A stretch of DNA of 64,000 nt from Reticulitermes speratus (lineage: Eukaryota; Arthropoda; Insecta; Blattodea; Rhinotermitidae), in assembly GCA_021186555.1 (NCBI GenBank), contig JAJKFL010000427.1:19058505-19122504 (forward strand). Reading direction: 5' to 3'. Under the pieces are notes generated by a model. The model did not search any database and was not told where the DNA came from. It saw only the letters and a program-made list of their open reading frames with translations. The position numbers were made by a program, and so were the translations under genes. The number at the start of each line of letters is the position of its first letter. Position 1 is the stretch's first letter. Of the stretch, positions 1 through 12,030 are shown one piece after another.

Positions 1-68
1 TTTGCACGAGTTCATGAGGTGGAAGAAACACTAGCAGAATTACGAAAAGTGCAGTGACCATTGTGATG

Positions 69-193
69 ATCAGAAGCATAGTAATATTGGAAATCATGGT
101 AATGATGATAATTATTTATATATATACATTGGTTTCTATTATTTCTACAATTGTGATCATTACCAAGATTTCCAATACTACTATGCTTCTGAT
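69..193. repeat. 38-bp-arm inverted repeat (hairpin)
   Basis: Arms at 69-106 and 156-193 are reverse complements with two mismatches in 38, around a 49-base AT-rich loop. The arms begin ATCAGAAGCATAGTAAT and end ATGCTTCTGAT. Either strand would fold into a stem of small-RNA precursor size. It lies in what should be KCNQ intron or 3' sequence. It is probably a short foldback element; nothing else in 1-552 is recognisable. Confidence 0.8.
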
Positions 194-525
194 GGTATAT
201 ACAGTAAGGAAATTTAAGAACCATAGGAAATGCACACACAACTGAATAAAAGTTCAGACTGCCAAGGTGCAAGGCAAAATATTGAAACTGTGTGTCCTGC
301 AGTACTGATTTCAGTTTAACAGTGCCGTGGAATTCAAGGGGCAGAATTAAAAATGATATGTTGAAGGGATGGAAGAAAAGAATTGTGATATTCACATGGA
401 AAAACTGAGGAACTCAGGCAGAGGTGTTAGACTCTGGATTTTATTTATGTTCTATCCCAATAAGAATGGTTTTGTTACAGGAAAAATCTTGAAATAATAA
501 AAACTCACAACCATGAGTAAATTTG

Positions 526-790
526 CTTGGAATAGTATGTCACATGAACACAAGTAACGTCTTACAGAACAGTAAGGCAATGCCCGTAAGTAACGTTTTA
601 TGGAAAAGTGAGCTACATGACCACAAGTAATCTTTTATGGAACAGTAAGTCACATAATTATAAATAACGTTTTATGGAACAGTAAGTGACATGACCGTAA
701 GCAATGTTTGATGTAAGAGTAAGTAGCATGACTGTGAGTAATATCGCACAGGGTAATAAGTTAGATAACCGTAATATTTTACAAAATGGT
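526..790. repeat. Degenerate ~37-bp tandem repeat
   Basis: The phrase AGTAACGTTTTATGG recurs with changes at about 553, 589, 626, 663, 700 and 737, a spacing of 36-37 bases. Each unit also carries CAGTAAGTGACATGACC-like sequence. About six to seven decayed units are visible. No reading frame is conserved, so this is a minisatellite and not coding. Confidence 0.75.
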
Positions 791-1883
791 ATTTTGTGTT
801 GCTTGGCAATTACCTATGGATCTCCTAAAGTTATGAGGACAAGGACTGTACTCATGCCTCCCTTGAAAATATAACATAATTACTGTCGAGATAAACCTCA
901 CAGCATGGGAAATACTGGATATCCTAGAAAGTAGTGGTAAATGAGAATACTGGAAAATTACATAAATAATGTTCCTGAGTAAACATGTAAGGAATTGAAT
1001 GGTATCTCTTGGAAAAAATGTTACATATGGTATGCTGTTGGAGGTCAAAGAACACAGCACATTACTGTTATCACTGGGACACATCAGCTCTCACATGGTA
1101 CGCAAAAACAGAACCCATCCTCCACAACACAATAACAAACATTATTCAGAAAGAAGTTTTATCTCCAATTTTGATTTTGTTTGAATTTAAATAAAATTGA
1201 TGACAGTGAACGAGTATGCCTCTTAGAAATGAAGGATTAGGATAAAATAATTCTTGGTAGTAATTCATTTATTACTTAAATTATGTTATTATATCTGGTG
1301 TTATAGAATAAATTATAACAGACAATGACTAAAGGAAATTAAGTGAACATCAGAATATGTGGCATAAATCAAATTAAAGTGTGACTGAGTTCTACATTTC
1401 TTTAATTTTCGGCAGTGTTTATTATTTCTGATTTCTTATGCAAGTTGTGTATTGGTTTCAATAATTATGCTGTGTTTTCATTACAATTATACTGAACAGT
1501 GTGTGTGCAGTCAATCAACTGTTCTGTATTTCAAATATTTTTGCCCTGTTTTATCTTCCAAACTGATCCATACTTAAGCAAACAGAATGAAAGTGGAGTG
1601 GCCAGTATGAGAGCAGAACCTGATGTTAGCTATTCCTCTAAATAGAAAATGATGAGAAGAGGCATTTGTAACATTGTACGCATTTTAATTTCGAGTTAGA
1701 GTTTCACAATTTGGAAGCAAATCTTTGAAAGTCTGCTCAAATTTTACAAACCAGTGTAAACTGATAATAATTCAGTTGTAACAGTTGCAGTAAAGTGCAG
1801 TCAGGGTTCCAGAGGATGGGTCTGTTCGTGCAGATCAAGAATCTCTTCAGACTGCAACCAACAGGGAATACAGTGTGGAGTAC
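791..1883. other. Probable KCNQ intron, nothing recognised
   Basis: AT-rich sequence with only short chance reading frames. I looked on the minus strand for the next KCNQ exon (helix C) and saw none, so it probably lies before the window. Confidence 0.5.
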
Positions 1884-2011
1884 CTCTGTTGCACGTTCTT
1901 AACACGGCCAAGCAAGTCAACATGACCTGCTGAATACTGCTCTATCACATCCTTTACATCATACGGCTTCAGTGCTTCCTTGAACTTGCGTCGAGCTACA
2001 AAGTACTTCAT
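1884..2011 (-). CDS. KCNQ: KCNQ potassium channel, helix B exon
   Basis: Internal exon of a Kv7/KCNQ voltage-gated potassium channel, which carries a slowly activating K+ (M-type) current at the plasma membrane. The 128 bases give 42 complete codons plus two bases. They encode [17 protein letters not shown] followed by [20 protein letters not shown], the hallmark helix B of the KCNQ C-terminal domain, where calmodulin binds in this family. The minus-strand acceptor reads ATTATAG before the ATG. The donor follows CAACAGAG and begins GTACTC, a non-ideal but valid GT. The exon starts in phase 0, matching the complete-codon end of the exon at 14856-14926. The exon is intact, with no stops or gaps. 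The ATG is an internal codon, not a start. The next exon downstream (helix C) was not found in positions 1-1883. Confidence 0.96.
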
Positions 2012-3821
2012 CTATAATATTACACAGAATGGGAAGAAAGAAAGACAGTAACATTAACCTGGATACTCATCATTTTACTTAATTTATCTGAGAGTAGACT
2101 AGCTCGATTCATTATTAATAATAGAATCTGCCATGAGAGTGGTATAAAGTTTTACAGTAAATTGAAGACAAGAATATGTGTTGAGAAAGTGTTATTCTGT
2201 TACTTAATGGTGGGAATAAACTAACCAATGACGTCCTGTATTTCTCATGGTTCTCAGTTAAGTTGTCTGAGCACCTAAAAATAAGGAATAATGTAGAAAT
2301 TAGGTATTTCTGACAATGGAGGCAAAAGAGTGCATGAAAACACTAGCAGAAGTTAGTGGCATAAATTTTGTCCAAACTGTGAACTTTCTTGACGTGGCAT
2401 TTATAAACGGAATGGAAAATGATGGCTAAGCATGGCCTAATTTCAAATTACTTTTAATTATTCAGCACCTGTACCAAAACTTAAATTTATTGTTCCCTTG
2501 CAGCATGTGTCATATTTCTTAGGGTGGCTGTTTTTTCCCACAACCCTCTAAGAGCACAGCAACTAATCAGTGAGGTGCACATGGTAGGTAAAACATATGA
2601 CACATATATCTACTGGTACTGTCCATTCTCTGGACAGCACTCCTTCCATTTTTGTGTTATTGTACTAATTTTTCTCTTATAGAAAAGGAGGAATATTTAG
2701 TTTGGACATTTTAACACAGAACATATCCTGTTAAATGGATAACATTAGAAATGTTTTATAAATACATTAGATGTAACTTGTCTCTGGTCTAAATGACAGA
2801 AATTAATCTGGAAATTATTTACAATGTTTTTATTTTACATTTTGTTATATTACAAGAACCCAGTTTGTACAGAATTTGACCAAAAAGTGGCTGACACAAA
2901 CAATTCTTACTGCCAGAAAACTTTGAAAATTAATTCCGGGAACCTCTGGTATGCTGACTCTATTGGTTACTTATAAAATAATTTATAAAACAATTCAAAA
3001 CTAAAAAAACAGTGTGACAATATTGTCATTAATTTAAATGGACATGTATGGAACATTCAATTACCCACTCTAAAGAGATACGAAGAACGAAATTTTGATG
3101 CAGTTACTTCATGTTTTACAAAACAATGACAGGGTCTTGCCTAATTTGATGCGTCATTAATAGTTACAGAATTTCATATTCTGTCAATAACGATTAAGTT
3201 GGTTTATTAGTGTGCAGAGAGGAAAATAACTTTAAATTTTCACTCACATGTGAAGGGTTACCCTATAGTCTTACAGCCTATTCAAAGATTACTCAGTACT
3301 GATGTTAGTATGCGATCCAAAAAGTCAAAATTTTCTACTTCATCTTATCTGCAGTTACAGTAGTTACAGTTCCCCAGCACACATGAAGATGGAACAACCT
3401 GGGAATGGCTAATAACCCGTTGGTGATGAAAATGACTTTGGTTTGTTTTACCTGATTTGTCTCTTTTGTGTGTGAAGAAATACTGAAGACATGTATTCAT
3501 GCATATAATATTAAACACAAAAATAAAATTATGAGGAGCCTGTAACAGAATACCACTGAAAATATTTCCCTTAAATATGCCTTTATCATTATAATGTCAA
3601 TGACATTTTAAGGCATTGATGTAAACAAAAAGTGTTATTAAAATATTATAATAATCTTTCCCATTTACAGAGAGAATTAAAAATTACTCTATTAGATGAA
3701 ATAATGGCATGCAATTAACTGAAGCTATTCTGACTCTCAGATAAATGCTTATTTGAGTACAGAAGTGATTTCATATTGAGTGACTGGTGTAATCACAGAA
3801 TGAGTTTTGACTTATGTTACA
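2012..3821. other. KCNQ intron, unique sequence
   Basis: AT-rich intron with no repeat family, RNA gene or coding signal I can recognise. Confidence 0.6.
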
Positions 3822-4003
3822 TGTACTTGTATTTGTATTGTATTTTGTATTTATTTATAAGTTCCAGAAATCCAATAAGAGGATATAGAACACGTCACAA
3901 ACTCAAGTATAAAAGCATAAAATACATGCATTAAATAATCACATCTAAAACAAACAGAGAACTAAATACAAACAATATAAACTAGAATTTCTTATTGTAA
4001 CAG

Positions 4004-7000
4004 TTATCCAATTAGGTACTCATCCACAGTATAAAACGAGTGAGTATTCAAAAAATGCCTTAATGCAACCTTAAATTTTTTAAATTATTACAGGTATTCT
4101 TAATCTCTCTGGATAATTTATTAAATATCTTTATACCCGCATAATAAACTCATTTCTGATAAATAGTTAAATTAGCTTGAGGCAAATACAAATTTTGTCC
4201 TTGTCTAGTATCAATAGTATGAGAGTCAATGTTTGATGGGAAAAGAGTTTTGTTTTGTAATACAAACATTGATAAAGAAAATATATATTGAGATGCCAAC
4301 GGCAGAATATCTAATTCTTTGAATATATTTCTACACGAAACTCTATTGCCATATCCCAACATTGTTCTAATTGCCTTTTTCTGAAGGAGAAAAATAGTGT
4401 AACTATGAGATGAATTTCCCCAAAAGATGATGCCATAGCTCATTAACGAGTGAAAAAAAGAGTAATAAATTGCCTTTAGTGCTGAGGTAGACATGTATGG
4501 TTTCACATTTCTGATTACATAGCAAGCCTTGCTCAATTTTTTTATGAGTAGATCAATATGGTTCTTCCAAGTTAAGGCACCATCAATCATAATTCCCAAG
4601 AATTTAGTACAAAAAATATTATTAATGAATTTATTATTATAATTTATTGTAAGAGCATCTGACATTTTTCTCTTAGTTTTAAAATGAATATAATGTGTCT
4701 TATTAAAATTTAATGATAATTTGTTCACTCTGAACCATCTATTTATATTTTCAAATGTTATGTGAATGTGTTTGTTGAAGTCATTTATATTAGAATGAGA
4801 AAATAGGATGCTAGTATCGTCGGCGAAGATTATAGGTGTAGAAAATTTAGTTATTATCTTGGGTAAATCGTTTATGTATAAGAGAAACAAAGGTCCCAAT
4901 ATAGACCCTTGTGGAACTCCATGTCTAACTCTAAGCCAATCTGAAGCTATATTGTTATTGTCATTATTATGTATTATTGTTCTAATGTATCTGTTATTTA
5001 AGTAAGTTTCATAGAGTGCATGGTCTTTCCCATTGATACCATAAAATTTGAGTTTAGATAACAAAATGTCATGATCCACACAATCGAAAGCTTTCTCTAA
5101 ATCACAGAAAATACCTCCCACTATTTGTATGTTATTCATAGCATTTAAAATCTCTGTAGTCAATTTATAAATTGCATTATCTGTTTTTAATCCTTTCCTA
5201 CATCCATATTGTTCAGTACTTAAAATATTATATTTATTGAGATGATCCAAAGTTCTTGAGTACATTATGGTTTCATATATTTTTGAAAAATATGTTAAAA
5301 GTGATATAGGTCTGTAATTAGACACATCACATATAACACCATTCTTATGTAATGGTTTTATTAATGCATATTTTAATCTATCCGGAAATATTCCTCCCCT
5401 TAACATTTTATTTCATATGTAGTTTATAGGTGAACTTATAAATGGTGAGCTTATTTTTAAAATCATAGGTGATATCTCATCATATCCATACAAATTTTTT
5501 GGTTTAAGGGACTTTATTATTTTTTCTATTTCTTTGTTTGTAGAGCATTTGCAATTCATATTTGGGTATGGATTAGTAAAAGCTTGGTTCATGAAATAAA
5601 TATGATTTTCATCATTATTAATATCATTTGTAATTATGGGATTAATATCTTTTCTTTTTATTTTATCTGCAATGTTAACAAAGTATTTATTAAATTCTTC
5701 AGCAATAGCTTGTTGATTATTAAGCTTCTTACCATCAATTTTTAGTGTTTTTATTTCAGCCCTATTTGTATTTCTACCTGTTTCTTTATTTATAATATCC
5801 CAAGTAGTTTTAATTTTATTATCAGAATTTAGAATGCATTTATCATACTCCATTCTTTTTGCCTTTTTTATAACTGTAGTCAGTATTTTAGAGTAATTTC
5901 TGTAATAAGTTCTAAAAGTAGGATTATTATTATTCTTTAATTCATTACAGAGTTCTCGTTTATGTTTACAGGATGTTATTATTCCTGGTGTAATCCAAGA
6001 ATTATTTTTCTGTTTACATTTTATGTGAGTTAAGGGGAAACTGGAATAGTAGATTCTTAAGAAAATATTTAAGAATGAGTTGAAGCTATTATTAACATCA
6101 TTTTCATTAAAAACTAGTTCCCATGTTTCCTGACTTAGTTGTAATTGGAAATCTGTTATGGTGTCATTAATTATCATCCGTTTTATGTAAGTATGATATC
6201 CTTTTCCCTGTTTCTGTGCCTTATGAAGTATTAGTACTTGGGCATCATGATCTGATAGTCCATTTATAAAGGCGTATATATCATATTTTCCAGTATTGGT
6301 TGTATCAATGAAAAAATTATGAATTAGAGTACATGAGGATATGTCAACTCTAGTGGGGAATGTTACAATACTAGTAAGATTATATGATTGTAGGACAGCA
6401 TCTAGTTGCTTCTTTCTGTTATCATCATTTAAATAATTTACATTTATATCACCGCATATAATTATATTGTATCTCTCATGATATAATTTCTGTAGGATCG
6501 TATCTAGTCTTTCCAAAAAATTAGTAAAATTACCTATAGGAGAGCTGTAGATAGTCAGTATACAAAATTTTTTTGTTCCTGGTGAGTTTATAGTCAGTTG
6601 AATTGAACACGCTTCAATGTCCTTGTCAACAGTAAATTCTTCTAAGTTTATGGTCTTATATTTTAAATTTCTATATACAAATATGTTTACACCTCCTTTT
6701 TGAAAAAATTTTCTACAATATTTGGCACCTAATGAGTAATCATTTAAATGTATCATTGAAGTTCTGAATCTCTAAGATGATGTTCAGACAAGCATATAAT
6801 ATGTGGAAGATCATGAAGTAAGTGACAATAAAGTTCATTAAGTTTATTTCTCAATCCTCTAATATTTTGATCGAAGACTTTCAAAAATGTATTTAATATA
6901 ACCTGACTCGAATCATTAGCTATAGTATTGTTGACTTTACTTGCATCATTACTCATTTGGATCTTTTGAGGAGTTATATTATCACTTGATATGACACTCA

Positions 7001-7121
7001 AACAGTCTTTTAAAATAACCAGTCGGTCTGCATTGTCATTACCTGTAAATCTATTATTACTAACTATATGGTTGACACTATCATTATCATTGTCAGACAA
7101 ATTCAAACTTAATTTTCCCAT
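4004..7121 (-). pseudogene. LINE ORF2: endonuclease-reverse transcriptase
   Basis: Encodes the enzyme that nicks target DNA and primes reverse transcription there. The 5' piece (7121-6753) contains the endonuclease start: QN at residues 85-86 and SEHHL at 112-116. A one-base frameshift at about 6753-6756 leads to the next piece (6756-5413), with GDINVN at 102-107 and LSDHD at 167-171. Where the family usually has an Asp (pattern IDNIFID) this copy has IHNFFID, which should harm catalysis. After an in-frame TGA at 5413-5415 comes the polymerase (5406-4150): DLEKAFD at 102-108, VPQGSILGP at 164-172 and FADD at 194-197. Another TGA at 4150-4152 precedes a conserved tail ending at 4004, itself shifted by one base in an A-run near 4076-4081. 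No RNase H domain is seen. The start codon overlaps the end of ORF1. Confidence 0.93.
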
Positions 7122-8467
7122 AAAAAATCATTATTTCTAGTCACAGGCAATTTTATGGATCTAGCTGAGGATCGCCGGACATGTATATCCTCCTGTACAA
7201 TTTCTTGTGTTTCCTCTAATCCTCTATTTCCCTTGTCTGGGTCTCTTATGTCCTTTCTTCCTTGTAGTTTCTCCAGTTCTCCATTTTCGTTGTCTATCTC
7301 ACTGGAGTCCTTCATCTCCAAGGGTTTTTCTAGTTTTCTGTTTTGCTTTTCTTGATCTTTTATGCCATCTGACTTCACTGATTCCTCTAGTTCTTGAGTA
7401 TGTTTTTTCCCTTTATCCTCTGTCTCCTTTACTTTCCACTTAAATATCCACGGATTTGTGATCTTAACACGATTCACACCATTAATCACATTTATTATTT
7501 TCCCTACTACACTTTCTTTGCCTTTGACATTCAAATGAAGTCCATGTTTTGTGTATAATTCCCTATTTGAATCTATCTCTATCAGTTGTGAGTTCTTATA
7601 TACCCTCATATACTTTTGTAGTTTTCTGTTGAACACTTTAACTTCCTGATTAACACACGAGTTTCTTTCAAGATCATATCTTTGGGGCACACCCATCACT
7701 ATAACATTTGTCTGATTATGCTTGTTCACAAAATCCTTCAATGAACGAAGGCCTTTATTTGTTTCGTTTTTACTCACGTCGTGTGTCCCTCCCCATATTA
7801 TACAAAAGTCATCTTGTGTCCACTTGTTTAGATTTGCAGTTGATTTCACTATAGATTCTGCTGAAGCACCAGGTTTCACTATTCCCTGTACTTCGAAATC
7901 ATAACCTAGTTGGTACTGTAGTTCCTTAGCTATTCCTCTGGCATGACTGTCTTCCAGTATTATAATCCTGTGTTTCTTCTGTTTGCATTTTTTTATTGTG
8001 TTTCTTCCCTCTTCTCTCTTGGTTACTGAATTCACATTCTTTTCGTTTTTCTCATCACAACCTGCCTTTCAGGTTAATATCCCGTATCGATTATTTATTT
8101 CTGGCAGCTGGAATATATTTGCTTGTTTTATCTGTGGCGATTTTTTCCCTCTTGATACTACCTCTGTCCATTTAACTTCTTCATCTTTATTTACTAGTTC
8201 CAATTCTTTTAGGCTATTTATTTTAGCTAAAATAGTATCCATTTCCATTGATATAATCTCCTTTACTGACCTCCGCACCGCCGATTTTCCAAGCTGATCT
8301 AATTCGATCAAATCTCTTTGAAGATCATGAATACTATTATTTACCTTATCATCATTTTGAGTGTGGATTGTTCTTAGAGCCTTTTGTATTCCAATTTCAC
8401 CTTTACACTTTACACAAATAAGTTTATCCACTCTGCTTTGAACTATTGCCTTCTCACTAGCCGCCAT
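7109..8467 (-). pseudogene. LINE ORF1 with SGNH-hydrolase domain
   Basis: Nucleoprotein ORF of the LINE. I chose the ATG at 8467 (MAASEKAIVQSR) because sequence upstream of it reads like 5' UTR. The first part (8467-8069) is charged and helix-prone, ending with PEINNRYGILT, a form common just before the variable part of such ORF1 proteins. An in-frame TGA at 8069-8071 interrupts it; the same frame then continues. The second part has the SGNH blocks: EDSHARG (usually GDSH) near residue 28 from 8035, WGGTHDV near 81 and HGLHLN near 164. A low-complexity, repeat-like acidic tail follows. It ends at 7109 and overlaps the ORF2 start by 13 bases, suggesting reinitiation. Esterase-bearing ORF1 proteins are known in CR1-like elements; their exact role is uncertain. 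Confidence 0.88.
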
Positions 8468-8720
8468 GTTGTAATTTAATGTACTTGTTACTGAGAAAAA
8501 CCATGATTCTCTATTATTAAAGTCCATAAAATGTATTATAGAATCTATTTTCATGGAAACTAAATGATCTGCAAATTCAATTAACCTATTAAAAAAAGTC
8601 TGCTGGTGAAGATGATCCTGGTGATATTTGGGGTTATGTGACCTACAAGTTACATACGTATCTGAGTAACATGTCAGATATATAACCGTTACAATAAAGA
8701 ACATTCAATTTTATCGCAAA

Positions 8721-9269
8721 TATAGGCTTAGTTACAATTCTCTGCTAATGAGATATATACCACACAAGTCAGCTTCACCCTGAAACCACTCCTGTAAAGC
8801 AGTGTGTCTAGATTTACAGAGCATCTTACAAAAGTGATACCAAATTTGAAGGTTAGTTGATGTTCTACCATCAGTTACATGAAAACCAAACATTGTGTTG
8901 ATATTATGTTCGTTACTAGAAACACACAGATATGCAAATCAATGTCCAATTTATTTTTGCAAATCTCTTATTTATATTTTTTCCCAATGTCAGTTAATAT
9001 AAAAATTCTTTTCCAAATTTGGTACCATGTTTGTAATTTCGTCCTTTATTCTACCAACATACAACATTTAATCACATAATTTACTCACACTGCCTGGGCA
9101 GTTTTTATTCTAGAATTAAAAAATTTGGGAGGAATTATTTTTAAATTATGAAGGTACTAATATCATAACACTGCCCCCCATAATAAACCTGCACACATAT
9201 TAAAAAGAGCATTACTTTCACATGAAAACAAGATCTTTTTGAGAGTTCAGATTTCCACAGCAGTAACGC
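8721..9269. other. KCNQ intron, nothing recognised
   Basis: AT-rich sequence with no motif or coding signal I can support. Confidence 0.5.
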
Positions 9270-9440
9270 CGAAATTCTTCTGGAGTGTGACGCCGTGTAG
9301 TCTGGTAGATGTGTAACTAAGTTTTAGAAGAACCTTCTACCTGCATCTGTATTTTCTACTCCAAATATGGAGGCAACAGGTTCCTGTGAAACGTCGGTAA
9401 ATATCTACCAGATTATACTGCGTCATATAACATAAAATCT
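9270..9440. repeat. Foldback repeat, family B copy 1
   Basis: The left end GTGACGCCGTGTAGTCTGG is roughly repeated in inverse at the right end (CCAGATTATACTGCGTCA). The right half carries ATGGAGGCAACAGG, then GTTCCTGTGAAACGTCGG, then TAAATATC on the plus strand. This is the GAAA, minimal helix III, GUC and helix I portion of the hammerhead-like motif described at 25766. The CUGAUGA core is decayed here. Confidence 0.75.
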
Positions 9441-10355
9441 TCAGAGTAGCTGCTGTGTAAATTTCGAGTCTCACAGAAGGAAGTATTCTTGGTTTCAGTA
9501 ATCTTCAACAAAATTTTGTTTTCGCATTTTCATTTTAAACCTGTATTGTGTGCCAGCAGCTAAATGCACATAGGAAATTCAAAAATTATTTATGAACATG
9601 AAGTCAGCCTTCATGCTCTCAAGATGATTACTAAAGCAATATCCCAACATGACAAACTTATTTAGAAAAACATACACAAAAAGAAGGTAAAAAAAATTGT
9701 ATTCTCAGAAATTCTTATTAGGAGAAATTATGTGAATAAACACAACATATCTAATTGTCTCAAACAAAGAAACCAGATATCAATATTTCAACAAATCTCC
9801 ATGATTTTCTCTTGTCATCTGAAATAATACAAAACAAAATATATAAAGAAGAATCATATTTAGGACACTACCTATTAGCGGTGGTTATGACACAAACCGA
9901 GCCAGCTACATTACCACAGACTGTACTTATACACTAATTTAGAGTTTGGTATTGTTATCAGTTATTCAGATATATAGCGAGTCCCATTCCATATTTATTT
10001 ACAAAAATGTGCAATCTATATGTACTTTCTAAAAATTCTTTTAAACACATCATTTTAAATGTCAATCCCCCAGGTTAAACCATTTCAAACACTGTGTCAC
10101 AAGCACATGAATTCCATTGCGATTCATCCCAGACATATTATTAAATTTCTTAAACTTAGTTAATAAGGCCAAAACTTCACACTCATAAAACTTGTACTAT
10201 CGTAGGAGAAGGATCTGACCATCACTTTCAATGTTAGGAACAACTGTAATGTCCTGGCAGACATTCAAATGAGGTAGCTGCATAATGGAAGCCTACAGCA
10301 CTATACTGTGTGGTTAGTGAAACCTGGAATCAACATATGAAGGTTTAATTTAATT
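9441..10355. other. KCNQ intron, nothing recognised
   Basis: No recognisable feature; only short reading frames typical of AT-rich intron. Confidence 0.5.
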
Positions 10356-10359
10356 TATT

Positions 10360-10655
10360 TTTCCCCTAAAAGTAAGGGTGTCCTGTAATATGCCAAGCAT
10401 GGCACAGAGGGAAGGCAGAGTTACTGCTCTATCCATACTCAACCTCGGCGCTAGAAGGGGGTGGGTGGTTAATGCCACGCCCCGGCCGCTTTACCCCCGG
10501 GAAAGAAACCCTGTGCCCATTGTACATTAGGCTGGTTGGGCATTGGGGCCGGTCTGGATGGGTCCGGAAAATTTCTTTCACAGCGGGTTTCGAACCCCGG
10601 ACAGTGCAGGCCGTAAAGTAGTCGCTATACCGACTGGGCCATCCCAGCAGCCATT
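10360..10655 (-). mobile_element. tRNA-derived SINE family A, copy 1
   Basis: Read on the minus strand, the head resembles a tRNA. It has an A-box-like GATGGCCCAGTCGGTATAGC near 10628-10648 and a B-box-like GGGGTTCGAAACCC near 10589-10602. A GC-rich body common to all copies follows (GGCCGGGGCGTGG, then CGGCGCTAG in the opposite sense). The tail ends near 10360. Boxes A and B would serve RNA polymerase III. No intact tRNA fold continues past the B box, so this is a SINE head and not a tRNA gene. Confidence 0.85.
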
Positions 10656-11544
10656 TGTTCTACTGCAAATGTGTAAATTATGCAGGTTATATAGAGATGA
10701 GAGTAGGATGTTATAGTGAAGAATGAACAGGAAAGTACGTGGAAGGAGGAGGAAAAGACTGTATTTAAGTCGGTATTGCATAATTTGTCTGTAGGAATTG
10801 ATGAAACCACAATGAACATCAGCAGACATAGAGTTAGATCAACTGGTACGATACGATATGAAACGTAGCGTTACCTGCATTACAAGAGAAATGGTTGGGG
10901 CGATATATACGTGTAGTGTCCTTCAAGGCATCTCTCAGAATGATATATATGCGCACAAGGCAGCGGAACAATTGCAGGGTGATCCTTTTATCCTGTCCCT
11001 TAGAAAGGCAGCTTTATCGCAAAGAGTCTGCATCTGCAGAGACATCCTGCGGCTGCTGCCGTGATCAGGGACATGATAAAAGATACATCCCGTATTTGTA
11101 AATACAGAATGCTGATTGTACTGTTTAAAAATTATGACTTTCAGATTGCAGTCTTCTGGTTTCTGAAATGAGGCACTTACGCAGCTTGACACCATCGTTT
11201 TGGAGGAACAGACGTCCGGTTTCTCTCTGAACAATTTGTGCCAAAACACGAATACACGCGATGTCGAAACCAGGAATACTGCGATGTAAACAATCTCCTA
11301 CATGAAAACTTAAATATTGTAGCTCTGCTGTTTTACTGAATTGCCACACCCATGTTAATAAACACTACTAAAACTTATAAATACATTTCACATGAGATGA
11401 AACATAATTAAGTATTTACAATTATAAAAATAATTTTTTTTCTGAGGGCAATGATGTTCTTCGTAAATTATCAGTTTCATTCTATTAACATACATGATAG
11501 AGAGTTAACAAGACCGGCAACGTACGTACAACGTAACACTAAGG
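10656..11544. other. KCNQ intron, nothing recognised
   Basis: Several short overlapping reading frames occur here but none resembles a known domain. I see no repeat shared with other parts of the window. Confidence 0.45.
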
Positions 11545-12030
11545 CGCGCTCGCGTTCGCGTAACCATTGCTGACCTGGATATGCAATAAGTATTACATAT
11601 TCTGAGTGTGCGTCTTTAGCCTTAGTTATCCAGCATGCAGCGCATGCGCTGAGTTATATTGTCATGTGCCCTGTCAGGCTGTACCTAATTTTTCCACATT
11701 ATTTCATAAACGGGGCGATTTTCGGGAGAAAAAACGTTTGAACATAAAATTTGTGTTTTGATTTTCTCTACAAGTTTCGTCTGAAAAATTTCTCATTAAA
11801 AGAAGAATTCAGCGAGATATTATCACAAATGTATATAGGTTTTCACGTAAAGTACAGGTTATTCTTGTCAGATATTAATGAGACAAATTTTCTCGACACA
11901 TTTTCTAAATAACAAATATCATATTTCATAAAAATCCGTCCACTGGGAGCCAAGTTGTTCCATGGGAACGGACGGACAGACATGACGAAGCTAATAGTCG
12001 CTTTTCGCAGTTTTGCGAAGGCGACTAAAA
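11545..12030 (+). repeat. ~490-bp interspersed repeat, copy 1
   Basis: Clearly homologous along its length to 29210-29705. Shared landmarks in order are GCAATAAGTATTACATATTC, GCCTTAGTTATCC, GTGTTTTGATTTTCTCT, GAATTCAGCGAGATAT, AAAATCCGTCC, GGGAGCC and ACATGACGAAGCTAA. The right end GCGAAGGCGACTAAA inversely matches the left end of the other copy (AGTCGCCTAA) over about seven bases. This suggests a small DNA element with short terminal inverted repeats, though that is not certain. Confidence 0.75.

Larger units (their letters stand above)
3822..8720 (-). mobile_element. Near full-length LINE (jockey/CR1-like)
   Basis: Non-LTR retrotransposon of about 4.9 kb, read on the minus strand, so sense to KCNQ and inside its 12.8-kb intron. 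It has two overlapping ORFs: ORF1 with an SGNH-esterase domain and ORF2 with an AP-like endonuclease plus reverse transcriptase. The 3' end is marked by short repeated ATACAAA-type units near 3822-3860 instead of a long poly(A), as in CR1-type elements. The 5' end is not sharply defined; 8468-8720 looks like a 5' UTR. Damage is light: three in-frame TGA stops and two single-base frameshifts. I could not find target-site duplications. An esterase domain in ORF1 is known from CR1-like elements, while the reverse transcriptase also resembles insect jockey-type annotations, so clade assignment needs a tree. Confidence 0.93.

Noticed and set aside
1-1883. Last KCNQ exons (helix C and beyond)
   Set aside because: I looked for them on the minus strand but found no matching codons or splice pair.
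10578-10655. tRNA gene
   Set aside because: A and B boxes are present but the acceptor stem does not close and the sequence runs into a repeated body found in four other places; it is a SINE head.
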